NCBI GenBank assembly: GCA_001577635.1 | Contig: LSBP01000007.1 | Span: 1 to 64,000, forward strand | Direction: 5' to 3' | DNA length: 64,000 nt | Source of the DNA: Halomonadaceae bacterium T82-2 | GTDB taxonomy: Bacteria; Pseudomonadota; Gammaproteobacteria; Pseudomonadales; Halomonadaceae | Part shown: positions 40,002 through 48,896 of the stretch, one piece after another | Numbering within the stretch: position 1 is the first letter of the stretch | Layout of the letters: each line of letters opens with the position of its first letter | Translations under genes and position numbers: made by a program | Notes under the pieces: generated by a model | The model's input: the letters and a program-made list of their open reading frames with translations, nothing else | Database searches by the model: none | Told to the model about the DNA's origin: nothing

Positions 40002-40312
40002 ACCTCCCCGTGACCGGTTCGTGGCCCGACGCCCCGCCCTCGCGCGGGGCGTCGTGTGTCGTGCCCGGTCGTTGTACCGGCCGAAGCCACCGTAGAGACT
40101 TTCCCTGTTCATCCCCGGACGCAAGGAACCGATGGCATGACTTCGAAGCGCCTGTTGCCACAGCCTCGGGCAGCTTCCGCCGTCAACGGCTCGCCGCGCC
40201 GAGTCGAGCGATGCCTGATCGATGGCGGTCGCCTCGGAAAAACGGCAACGTGTCCCCGCCGAGCTTGATACGGGTCATGTTTTCCATCGTGATTTTGGCC
40301 TAGCCTGAGATT

Positions 40313-40438
40313 GGCACGACATCCATGGAAAGGAGCAGCAAGGGACGGCTTTACCAGGGATGCATCCGCAGGGGGCGGGTGGAAGAATGCGACAGGACAC
40401 AGCGCCATGCAGCCCGGCCGAGCGCCGGGCTTTTCTTT
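40313..40438 (+). ncRNA. candidate CsrA/RsmA-binding small RNA
   Basis: Six GGA motifs (40327, 40332, 40343, 40358, 40381, 40395) followed by intrinsic terminator; no ORF. Confidence 0.3.
40412..40438 (+). terminator. intrinsic terminator in the nspC-doxDA intergenic region
   Basis: GCCCGGC-cgagc-GCCGGGC followed by TTTTCTTT. Confidence 0.75.
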
Positions 40439-40745
40439 GTCGTTTCCCGTGGCCACGGTACTGACGGATTTGCGTACCATGGCCCTCCGGCTCAGTGCTG
40501 CACGTCTCCAGCCGTAGGAACCATAGGCCCTGTATTCGCCTGCTTCAGGCCCCTCCGGGCGTCGTCAGGGCGTTCATTCCGGCAACACCGCTTCTGCCTG
40601 TCTTCCTGACAGATAAACTTCCGACGTTTCCGCTCTTCTGCATGCCGTTATGCCTCGCCATGACCTCGGCGTTATTGCCGTTGACCCGGTCTCTATTGAG
40701 CTGGGTCAAGTCGCGGAATGAGGGTGATGGTACTATTTGGTTGTT

Positions 40746-40770
40746 GATTTATATTATTTTGATATAAATC
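40746..40770. promoter_or_regulatory. AT-rich perfect inverted repeat, candidate operator
   Basis: GATTTATAT-tattttg-ATATAAATC, 65 bp upstream of the 40836 start codon. Confidence 0.4.
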
Positions 40771-40835
40771 GCATGAGAGCGTATCAACCTGCGTGTTGAA
40801 TGCCTCATTAATGTGACTAGGAGCAGAGGTGCCTG

Positions 40836-41768
40836 ATGGAAAAAGTCCCGAATCTTTCACTATGGCGTGGTGGAGTTGCCTTGCGTGCTTCCGCGATCTC
40901 CATGGGCTTCGTGTTCCTGATGGGCGGGTGGCGTCGATTCGTCAATGTACCCGCGAAGCACGATATCAATACGCCGGCTTCGCTGGCCAGCAAGCTGGTG
41001 GAAGCGGCACCGGGGTCGCCTATAGAGCCGGTTATTCACTGGGTCCTGGCGCATCCTGTGGTAGCGGAGTGGTCGATTTATGCCATGTCCACTGCCGAAG
41101 TACTGGTGGGGCTGGGGCTGATCCTGGGACTGCTGACGCGCCTCGCGGCCACCGGGTCGGCCTTGCTGAATATTGCACTGATGCTGATTTTCGGCTGGAT
41201 GGGTTACGAGTGTCTTGACGAGTGGACGATGGCGGCCCTGGGTTTCGCTATTTCGGTCAGTGTCATGATCCATGGTGCTGATACGTATTCCCTCGATCAT
41301 GCGCTGAAGCGCGACGATTTTTCGGGGGTGTTCACCCGAAATGTCTGTCTGGGACTTACAGTCATGTCCGTGATTTTCACCGTGGGATTCTACAGCTACT
41401 ATTTTGGGATTTTCGACTTCGGAAAGCTTACCAGTACAGGAAGCTACCACATTTCCGTGGTTGAAAGTCCCGGGTCTGCCGGTCAAGAGCGTCTCTATGT
41501 GGATGCCGGTCCTTCCTCCGCCTTTGCCTACGTGACGTCCATCACATATACCCTGGATGGTGGCAGCAAGAAGACCGTCGATGCTTCGGATATCGACGTC
41601 CTGAAAAGTCACTTCGAACCTTGGGCGCACAACTCCGGAAGTCTGGTCGATGGCGTCATGAAGCTGCGCCTTGGCTCAATGGTCGATATTCGGGTCCCCG
41701 AGGCGGCGGTATCGGCAACGATTCATCTGCTCGACAACAAGGATTCCGTGGTCCGCTTCCGGCCATAG
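40836..41768 (+). CDS. DoxD/DoxX-like membrane protein, probable DoxD-DoxA fusion (thiosulfate:quinone oxidoreductase-like)
   Basis: N-terminal multi-TM DoxD-like region with VLVGLGLILGLLTRLAATGSALLN, then one TM and a ~140-aa soluble C-terminal region. Confidence 0.65.
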   Translation: MEKVPNLSLWRGGVALRASAISMGFVFLMGGWRRFVNVPAKHDINTPASLASKLVEAAPGSPIEPVIHWVLAHPVVAEWSIYAMSTAEVLVGLGLILGLLTRLAATGSALLNIALMLIFGWMGYECLDEWTMAALGFAISVSVMIHGADTYSLDHALKRDDFSGVFTRNVCLGLTVMSVIFTVGFYSYYFGIFDFGKLTSTGSYHISVVESPGSAGQERLYVDAGPSSAFAYVTSITYTLDGGSKKTVDASDIDVLKSHFEPWAHNSGSLVDGVMKLRLGSMVDIRVPEAAVSATIHLLDNKDSVVRFRP

Positions 41769-42066
41769 CCGGGGGCACCATCCTGCATGCGCCTTTGGCA
41801 TGGCGTTTACCCGGGTCGGCGCACGGCCCGGGTAATGCGTTGGGTACTCCGGCTTTCATGCCCTCCCGGGGTTCGAGGCGTCCGGACGGCAAGTGGAGTC
41901 GGCGGTACGGAGCATCGATGGTGGTCTGACGCTGATATCTCCGAACACCCTGCACGGTCCGGGCGTCACGAGTCATGTCGGTATATTTCCGGGGGCGAGG
42001 CAGGGGGCGAAGTGTGGTTTCGGGTCGAACCGGAGAGGGAGGGTTGCTGCAAGCCATTGATTCCCT

Positions 42067-42143
42067 TGGCGCCCCCGATAGGATTCGAACCTATGACCTA
42101 CCCCTTAGGAGGGGGTTGCTCTATCCAGCTGAGCTACGGGGGC
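42067..42143 (-). tRNA. tRNA-Arg (anticodon CCU)
   Basis: Minus strand GCCCCCGTAGCTCAGCTGGATAGAGCAACCCCCTCCTAAGGGGTAGGTCATAGGTTCGAATCCTATCGGGGGCGCCA; cloverleaf with CCU anticodon and encoded CCA. Confidence 0.95.
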
Positions 42144-42221
42144 GCGATGGAACGCGTCGCATTATAAGCGCCTGACCGGCCAAGATAAACCCGCAGGACG
42201 AGCCGCGCAGGCCGGAAGGTG

Positions 42222-44333
42222 TCAGGCGCGGACGGCAGGGCGGCGCTGCAGCGGGTAGTCGGGGCGAGCGGTGGGGTCGAGGTAACGCCGGGTCAGCTCG
42301 TCGGCGGGCATCGGCTCCCCCAGCAGGAATCCCTGGGCCAGGTCGCAGCGGCAGCGGCGCAGTTCGTCGAGCTGGGCCTGACGTTCCACCCCCTCGGCCA
42401 GCACCTTGCGCTGCATGGCGTGGGCCATGTTGATGATGCCGCCGACGAACTGGCGCTGGCTGGCACGCGTGTCGATGCCGTTGATGGCACTGTGGTCGAT
42501 CTTGAGCGTGTCGATGGGCAGCTGGCTGGCGTAGGTGATCGAGGAGATGCCGGCGCCGAAGTCGTCCAGCGAGACGGAGGTACCCAGTTGCTTGGCCTCG
42601 AGGAGCTGGCTGCAGGCCAGGTCGAGGTCGTGAAACTGGCTGGACTCGAGGACCTCGATCGTCAGGTAGGGCGTGGACAGGCGCAGTGCTTCGCGGGACT
42701 CGCTGATGGCGCGCAGGAAGCTGCCCGTTTCGATCTGGTCCTGGGACAGGTTGATGCTGACGCCGACAAGGTACCCATGATCCTGCAGGCGCTTGGCCAT
42801 TCGGCTGGCTTCCTGCACCAGCCAGCCTCCGAAGGGCAGGCTCAGCGACGAATGCATGATCACGTCGATGAAATGATGCGGTGCCAGCACGCCTTCCTGC
42901 GGATGCCGCCAGCGTGCCAGCGCTTCGAAGTACAGTGTCCGGTCGGAGGCCAGGTCGACGATGGGTTGGTAGTAGAGCTCCAGCTCACCTGTCTCGAAGG
43001 CCTGCCTGACGCGCTGGAAGGTATCCTGGGAGCGGGACTCGACGAAGCGCTGGGCCCGGGCGATGCGGTTCTTGCCGCTGAGCTTGGCGTCGTACATGGC
43101 CTGGTCGGCACTGTCGATCAGCGTCGCGGTACCCAGCCGGTAGTCGTTGGTGAATGCCACGCCGATGGACACCGAGATGCCCACCGACTCGCCGTTGTCG
43201 AGCTGGAAGGGCTGGACCAGATCATCGACGATCTTCTGGGCGACCTTGACCGCCTTGTCGCCATTGCCCATGCCGGTCAGGGCGATGACGAACTCGTCAC
43301 CGCCGAAGCGGGCGACGATATCGGTGCTGCGCATCAGCCGCTTGAGGCGTCGGCTGATCTCGACAAGCAGCTCGTCCCCGGCGGCATGGCCAAATCCGTC
43401 GTTGATCGGCTTGAAGTCATCGAGATCCATGAACAGCACGGCGATGCCGCTTTCCGTGTACTGCAGGCTGACCAGGTGCGTCTCGAGCGTGGCGATGAAA
43501 TGCTCGCGGTTGTACAGGCCGGTCAGCGGATCGTAGATCGCCATGCGCTCGAGCCGGGCCTGGTTGAGGCGCTGCTGGGTGATGTCGCGGAACACGCTGA
43601 CATAGTTGAGGAGACGGCCGTCGTTGTCGCGCACTGCCGAGATGGTGGCATTGACGATCAGCTGGCTGCCGTCCTTGCGGGTATTCCAGATATCGCCGGA
43701 CCAGTAGCCCTGCTCCGCGATTGTGGCAAACAGCGCCTGATAGAAGACGGCGTCGTGCTTGCCCGACGACAGCAGCTGCGGCTTGTGGCCCAGGGCTTCC
43801 CCGCGCGTGTAGCCGGTCAGCCGGGTGAAGGCCGGGTTGGTATCGATGATGATCTTGTCGGCGTCAGTGACGATGATGCCGTCGTGGGTGTTGTCGAAGA
43901 CCGCCAGGGCCAGTCCCGAACGCCGGGCTCCATCGGCGTCGCGCTGCATGCAGATCAGGTAGCGGTGGCCGTCGTGGTTTTCCACCGGCGAGACCGTCAT
44001 CTCGGTCCACAGGCGCGAACCGTCGCGGCGATGACACTCGACGGTGTCGGTCATGGCGGCGCCGTGTCGCAGTACCCTGGCCATCATGGCCGGCAGGTCT
44101 GTATCGCCGTCGGGGGCGGCCAAGTGGCGCAACGGCGTACCCGCCGGGGGAGCGTCCGGGCGCCCGAGCAGGCGCCCGAAGCCATGATTGGCGAACACGA
44201 GCGAAAGATCGGTGCGCTCGCCGTCGACAATGGCCACCGCCGTGCCGGGCAGGTCCAGCACCCGGGCGAGCGAGGCAATCAAGGGCGGCAGCGAATCCAA
44301 GGCAAGACTCCTGTGGCATCGGGCAGGGTGCAA
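42222..44333 (-). CDS. PAS-GGDEF-EAL protein (c-di-GMP turnover)
   Basis: RFGGDEFVIAL; FEALARWRHP; EVLESS; LDDFGAG; KIDHS; internal start at MDSLPPLIASL is also possible. Confidence 0.93.
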   Translation of the reverse strand: MHPARCHRSLALDSLPPLIASLARVLDLPGTAVAIVDGERTDLSLVFANHGFGRLLGRPDAPPAGTPLRHLAAPDGDTDLPAMMARVLRHGAAMTDTVECHRRDGSRLWTEMTVSPVENHDGHRYLICMQRDADGARRSGLALAVFDNTHDGIIVTDADKIIIDTNPAFTRLTGYTRGEALGHKPQLLSSGKHDAVFYQALFATIAEQGYWSGDIWNTRKDGSQLIVNATISAVRDNDGRLLNYVSVFRDITQQRLNQARLERMAIYDPLTGLYNREHFIATLETHLVSLQYTESGIAVLFMDLDDFKPINDGFGHAAGDELLVEISRRLKRLMRSTDIVARFGGDEFVIALTGMGNGDKAVKVAQKIVDDLVQPFQLDNGESVGISVSIGVAFTNDYRLGTATLIDSADQAMYDAKLSGKNRIARAQRFVESRSQDTFQRVRQAFETGELELYYQPIVDLASDRTLYFEALARWRHPQEGVLAPHHFIDVIMHSSLSLPFGGWLVQEASRMAKRLQDHGYLVGVSINLSQDQIETGSFLRAISESREALRLSTPYLTIEVLESSQFHDLDLACSQLLEAKQLGTSVSLDDFGAGISSITYASQLPIDTLKIDHSAINGIDTRASQRQFVGGIINMAHAMQRKVLAEGVERQAQLDELRRCRCDLAQGFLLGEPMPADELTRRYLDPTARPDYPLQRRPAVRA

Positions 44334-44447
44334 TTGAGTGAATATCGGCAGGCTGTCGTCAACCTTTAGCCGCGACCCGGGGCGGTGCCGGCTGGAGCCG
44401 GTGTCACGACGCGGCTAGACTGGGCACTTTTTCGTAGCGGGGGAAGG

Positions 44448-45224
44448 GTGAGCGCCGAAGACCGCATTTTCGACGGCCTGGCCGACAAGTTCGCCGACAG
44501 CCTTTACGGCAAGCCGCGGGGAGCGTTGCGCCTGGCGCTGCTGGATGCACTGTTGCCGCGTACCCTGCACCTGGCGGGCCAGCCGGCGCTGGATGTCGGC
44601 GGCGGGCTAGGGCAGATGAGTGTCTGGCTGGCCGAGCGTGGCCATCCGGTGACGCTGGCCGAACCCTCGGCGGAGATGCTAGCGCGGGCCCGTGAGTCGC
44701 TGGGATGCCGGCGGGCCACGCTGCTGCAGGCGCCGCTTCAGGCGCTCCCGGAGCGGGCGCCGGGGCCCTGGCCGCTGATCGTCTGTCATGCGGTGCTCGA
44801 GTGGCTGGCCGAGCCGCGCGAGGCGATCCGCATTCTGGCCGATCTGCTGGCACCGGGCGGTCAATTGTCGCTGATGGTCTTCAACCGTGATGCCCTGCGC
44901 TTTTCCAACATCATCAAGGGCAACCTGACCAAGGCGCTGGATGACCGGCTGGCGGGCACCGGCAAGCGCCGGCGGCTGACGCCGATCTCGCCGCTGACCC
45001 ACACCGAGGTGGTCGCGTGGCTGGCCGAGGCCGGGCTGGTCGTCGAGCATGTCGCCGGGATCCGTGTCTTCCATGACTACCTGCGCGAACGCGAGCCCGA
45101 CGCGACGACTCTGGCACAGCTCCTGGAACTCGAGCATCGCTACTGCGATGTGGAGCCGCACTGGCGGCTCGGCCGTTATCTTCTCTACAGCGTGACAAAG
45201 CCGGGCGGCAGCACGGGCGAGTGA
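44448..45224 (+). CDS. cmoM: CmoM-type tRNA 5-carboxymethoxyuridine methyltransferase
   Basis: DRIFDGLADKFADSLYGKPRGALR..., FHAVLEW-like CHAVLEWLAEPREAIRIL, GIRVFHDYLRE; GTG start. Confidence 0.85.
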   Translation: MSAEDRIFDGLADKFADSLYGKPRGALRLALLDALLPRTLHLAGQPALDVGGGLGQMSVWLAERGHPVTLAEPSAEMLARARESLGCRRATLLQAPLQALPERAPGPWPLIVCHAVLEWLAEPREAIRILADLLAPGGQLSLMVFNRDALRFSNIIKGNLTKALDDRLAGTGKRRRLTPISPLTHTEVVAWLAEAGLVVEHVAGIRVFHDYLREREPDATTLAQLLELEHRYCDVEPHWRLGRYLLYSVTKPGGSTGE

Positions 45225-45238
45225 GGGAGTTCGCGCGG

Positions 45239-46999
45239 CTATCGCCAGACCAGCGGATAGTCGGGCCGGGCCCCCGGCGTCAGGTAGTGCTCGAGCAGCG
45301 CTTCCTCGGTCATGGGGCGCCCCATGAAGAAGCCCTGGGCCAGGTCGCAGCCCAGCTCGCGCAGCAGCCGGAGCTGGCCCGCAGTCTCGACGCCCTCGAC
45401 GACGACCTGACGCTGCATGGCCTGGGCCATCAGGGTCACGCCGCGCACGAATTCCCGCTGATCGCGGCGATTCTCCAGGCTCTTGATCATGCTGCGATCG
45501 ATCTTCAGCGTGTCGATGGGCAGTTCGGACGCATACGTCACCGAGGACACGCCGGTCCCGAAGTCATCCAGCGCCACGCTGGCGCCCAGCAGACGCGCTT
45601 CATGCAGCTGGTTGGCGGTCAGGTCAAGATCGTGGAACTGGCTGGTCTCGTGAATTTCGATGGCGATGAAGGGGGAGGCGAGCCCCAGTTCGTCGCGTAC
45701 TTCGCCCAGCGTTTGCAGGAAATCACCGCCCTCGATCTGCTCCTGGGTCAGGTTGATGCCGATGACGGCCTGGACGTGGCATCTCTGCAGCCGCCGGGCG
45801 AGCCTGCCGGCACTGCGTACCAGCCATTGGGCAAAGGGATGGCACAGCGAGGAACAGGTCAGGGTATCGATGAAGTGAGGCGGCCCGAGAACCCCCTGTT
45901 CGGGATGATGCCAGCGTGCCAGCCCCTCGAAGCCGACCGTCTTCAGGTCGGCGAGCCGGATGATGGGCTGGTAGTGCAGTCGAATTTCGCCGTTTTCGAA
46001 GGCATGGCGTAGGCGCAAAAAGGTTTCGCTGGAGCGCGTGACATGGCGGTCATGGGCGGTGGCGATGCGGTTCTTGCCCTGCTGCTTGGCATCGTACATG
46101 GCGGCGTCCGCTGTATCGATCAGCGTCTCGGCGGTCGTTTCGGGGTCAACCGTGACGACGATGCCGATCGAGGCCGATACCTGCACGCGTTGTCCGTTGC
46201 TCAGCTGATGGGGGCGCATGATCTCCTTGAGCATCCGCGCGGCGATGGATTCGGCCATCTCGAGGGAGGCGACGCCGGACAGGGCCACCATGAACTCGTC
46301 GCCGCCGAAGCGGGCCACCAGGTCGGTGGTGCGCATCATGTGCTTGAGCCGGTGGCTGATCTCCACCAGCAGCTCGTCGCCGGCCGCGTGACCGTGGCGG
46401 TCGTTGATCGGCTTGAAGTCATCGAGGTCCGTGAAGAGCACCGCCAGGCCGGTCTCCGTGTAGCGCAGGCCGTCGAGCAGGTTGTTCAGGGCGTTGGTGA
46501 AGTGCTCGCGGTTGAAAAGCCGGGTCAGTGGATCATGGATGGCCAGGCGCTCGAGGCGCGCCTGACTGAGCCGGCTCTGCGTCACGTCCCGAAAGAGGCT
46601 GAAGTAATGGCTGAGCCTGCCCGAACGGGTATAGAGCGCGCTGATGGTGGTCTGGGCGATGAAGTGGGTGCCGTCCCGGCGACGGTTCTTGATGTTGCCG
46701 CTCCAGAACCCCTGCTCGGCGACATCGAAGAAGACGTTCTGGTAAAACAGCGAGGCGTGCTTTCCCGAGGAGAGAATGTGAGGTTTCCTGCCCAGCACAT
46801 CTTCGCGCGTATAGCCGGTAATCCGCGTGAAGGCCGGATTGGTGTCGATGATGACCTTGCGGGCATCCGTGATCAGGATACCCTCCTGGCAATGCTCGAA
46901 TATCGCCCGCATCAACCAGGGACGAAGGGCATCGTCTTCGGGATGGCCGGGGAAGCATGTGTTTTCGAGAGGCTCCGGGCCTGGGTCGGTCACGTTCAC
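45239..46999 (-). CDS. PAS-GGDEF-EAL protein (c-di-GMP turnover), paralogue of 42222..44333
   Basis: RFGGDEFMVAL; FEGLARWHHP; LDDFGTG; KIDRS; GTG start with AAGGAACC RBS. Confidence 0.93.
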   Translation of the reverse strand: MNVTDPGPEPLENTCFPGHPEDDALRPWLMRAIFEHCQEGILITDARKVIIDTNPAFTRITGYTREDVLGRKPHILSSGKHASLFYQNVFFDVAEQGFWSGNIKNRRRDGTHFIAQTTISALYTRSGRLSHYFSLFRDVTQSRLSQARLERLAIHDPLTRLFNREHFTNALNNLLDGLRYTETGLAVLFTDLDDFKPINDRHGHAAGDELLVEISHRLKHMMRTTDLVARFGGDEFMVALSGVASLEMAESIAARMLKEIMRPHQLSNGQRVQVSASIGIVVTVDPETTAETLIDTADAAMYDAKQQGKNRIATAHDRHVTRSSETFLRLRHAFENGEIRLHYQPIIRLADLKTVGFEGLARWHHPEQGVLGPPHFIDTLTCSSLCHPFAQWLVRSAGRLARRLQRCHVQAVIGINLTQEQIEGGDFLQTLGEVRDELGLASPFIAIEIHETSQFHDLDLTANQLHEARLLGASVALDDFGTGVSSVTYASELPIDTLKIDRSMIKSLENRRDQREFVRGVTLMAQAMQRQVVVEGVETAGQLRLLRELGCDLAQGFFMGRPMTEEALLEHYLTPGARPDYPLVWR

Positions 47000-47147
47000 G
47001 GTTCCTTGCGATAGAATCCGGGCCGTTCGCTGGCCGGTTTGTTGTCATGGGCGCCGGCTCTTCGTCGCCATGCTGTTGTTTGCGAGATATTTCACCACGT
47101 TACTCGGCGTTTCAATACTTGAGTCTGATTCAGATCATGGAGGAAGC

Positions 47148-47174
47148 ATGAATTTCCCTGGAGCCATGCCATGA
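47148..47174 (+). CDS. 8-codon upstream ORF overlapping rsmC start (ATGA)
   Basis: ATG AAT TTC CCT GGA GCC ATG CCA TGA with atggaggaagc RBS. Confidence 0.3.
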   Translation: MNFPGAMP

Positions 47175-48166
47175 GTCCCGTCACCCCGACATGCCAGCTG
47201 CTGGATCGCCAGGCCCTCGACTATCGCGGCTGGCTATGGGTCGCGCCACCGGATGACCCCTGGCTGGGCGACGCCGGCGGCACGGTATGGAGTACCGATG
47301 CCGCGATCGCCGCGACCTGGCGGGCGCGCGGGGTGACGGTGCATGACGACCTGAATGCCGATCCGGGCGTGCCGCCGGGGGCGGTGCTGTTCTGGCCCAA
47401 GGCCCATGCGCTGGGGGAGTGGTGGTTGCTGGCGCTGTGCCGTGCGCTGCCGGCCGGCACGCCGCTGCAGGTGGTGGGCGAGAACCAGGGCGGCATCCGG
47501 CGGGTACTGAAGGTGCTGGCGGCGCTGGGGCTGGGCTGTCGCAAGCGCGACAGTGCACGGCGCTGCACCCTCTTCGAAACCCGGGTGGGGGCGGTGCCGC
47601 TCGACCCCGACGCTGTCTGGACGCAGTTCGAGGCGGCCGGCCTGACCCTTGCGAGTCATCCCGGGGTGTTCGGCCACGGCAAGCTGGATGACGGCACTCG
47701 CCTGCTGCTCGACCACCTGCCCGCCGGGCTGGGGCAGGACGGCGAGCGGCTGCTCGACGTGGGCTGCGGCGACGGCGTGATTGCAGCGTATCTGGCCCGC
47801 CGGGGCGGGGCGGTCACCGCGCTCGACGTCAACGCCTTCGCCGTCGAGGCCACACGACGCACCTTGTCGGCCAATGACCTGGACGGGCGGGTGCTGGCCA
47901 GCGATGTCTACACGGCACTCGGCGAGCAGGAGCGCTTCGCCGCGATCGTCAGCAACCCCCCGTTTCATCAGGAGCGGCGCATCGACTACGGGCCGACTGC
48001 CCGGCTGATCGAGCAGGCGCCACGCCATCTCGAGCCGGGCGGCAGTTTGTGGCTGGTGGCCAACGCCTTCCTGCCCTATGCGGATCGGCTCGAAGCCGCC
48101 TTCGGTGGCTTCAGTATCATCACCGACGACGGGCGCTTTCGGGTCTACCGCGCCGTGCGGCGCTGA
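47171..48166 (+). CDS. rsmC: 16S rRNA (guanine1207-N2)-methyltransferase
   Basis: LLDVGCGDGVIAAYLARRGGAVTALDVNAFAVEATRRTL; IVSNPPFHQ. Confidence 0.92.
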   Translation: MSPVTPTCQLLDRQALDYRGWLWVAPPDDPWLGDAGGTVWSTDAAIAATWRARGVTVHDDLNADPGVPPGAVLFWPKAHALGEWWLLALCRALPAGTPLQVVGENQGGIRRVLKVLAALGLGCRKRDSARRCTLFETRVGAVPLDPDAVWTQFEAAGLTLASHPGVFGHGKLDDGTRLLLDHLPAGLGQDGERLLDVGCGDGVIAAYLARRGGAVTALDVNAFAVEATRRTLSANDLDGRVLASDVYTALGEQERFAAIVSNPPFHQERRIDYGPTARLIEQAPRHLEPGGSLWLVANAFLPYADRLEAAFGGFSIITDDGRFRVYRAVRR

Positions 48167-48188
48167 GTCGCCGAGTCAGGGTGATACC

Positions 48189-48713
48189 TCAGCGCGACGG
48201 GTCGCGATAGTCGATGGCAGTGATGATATAGGTGGTCTCGCCGCCGGGGGCGGCCACTGTCACCTCGTCGTCGAGCGCCTTGCCCAGCAGGGCGCGGGCC
48301 AGCGGCGCATCGACGCTGATCCAGTGCTTGCCGGTGTCGGTCTCGTCGTGGCCGACGAGGCGGATGGCCATCTCTTCGCCGTCCTCGTCCTCGAGGGTGA
48401 CGAAGGCGCCGAAGTAGACGCGCCCGGTATCGGCCGGCAGACGGTCGACCACCTGCAGCTCGTCGAGCCGCTTGCCCAGGTAGCGAATGCGCGCGATGAC
48501 CCGGTTGAGCTCCTTCTTGTTGTAGGTGTAGTCGGCGTTTTCGCTGCGATCGCCCAGCGCGGCGGCCTCGCCGACCTTGGTCGACAGCTCGGGACGGCGT
48601 ACCCGCGAGAGATGCTCGTGAATACCCTTGAGCCGGGCGAACCCCTCGGGGGTGATGAGGTTGCTCTTCTTCTCCTGGCGCGGGTCCTTGGCCGGATCCC
48701 GCCAGCGCGTCAT
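48189..48713 (-). CDS. greB: transcription elongation factor GreB
   Basis: LITPEGFARLKGIHEHL...RSENADYTYNKKELNRVIARIRYLGKRLD. Confidence 0.94.
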   Translation of the reverse strand: MTRWRDPAKDPRQEKKSNLITPEGFARLKGIHEHLSRVRRPELSTKVGEAAALGDRSENADYTYNKKELNRVIARIRYLGKRLDELQVVDRLPADTGRVYFGAFVTLEDEDGEEMAIRLVGHDETDTGKHWISVDAPLARALLGKALDDEVTVAAPGGETTYIITAIDYRDPSR

Positions 48714-48896
48714 GTTGCGACCTTTCATGGCGGCACTCTCTATGGGGACAACGGTGGCGATGGTGACAACCTGAGTACCCTACGCAACCGCGTGCGAGCG
48801 GCCAAGCACTTGTGACATGCGAGCGAGGCTGTCTGGCGAATCATTCAAACGTTCGTTACATTGCAGGGGTCATCCATTCACTGTCGGGAGCCGTTC

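Noticed and set aside
40308-40327. Sigma-54-like TTGGCACGACATCCATGG before the GGA-rich segment
   Set aside because: -24 TGGCAC is present but the -12 GC element is absent, so it is not a credible sigma-54 promoter.
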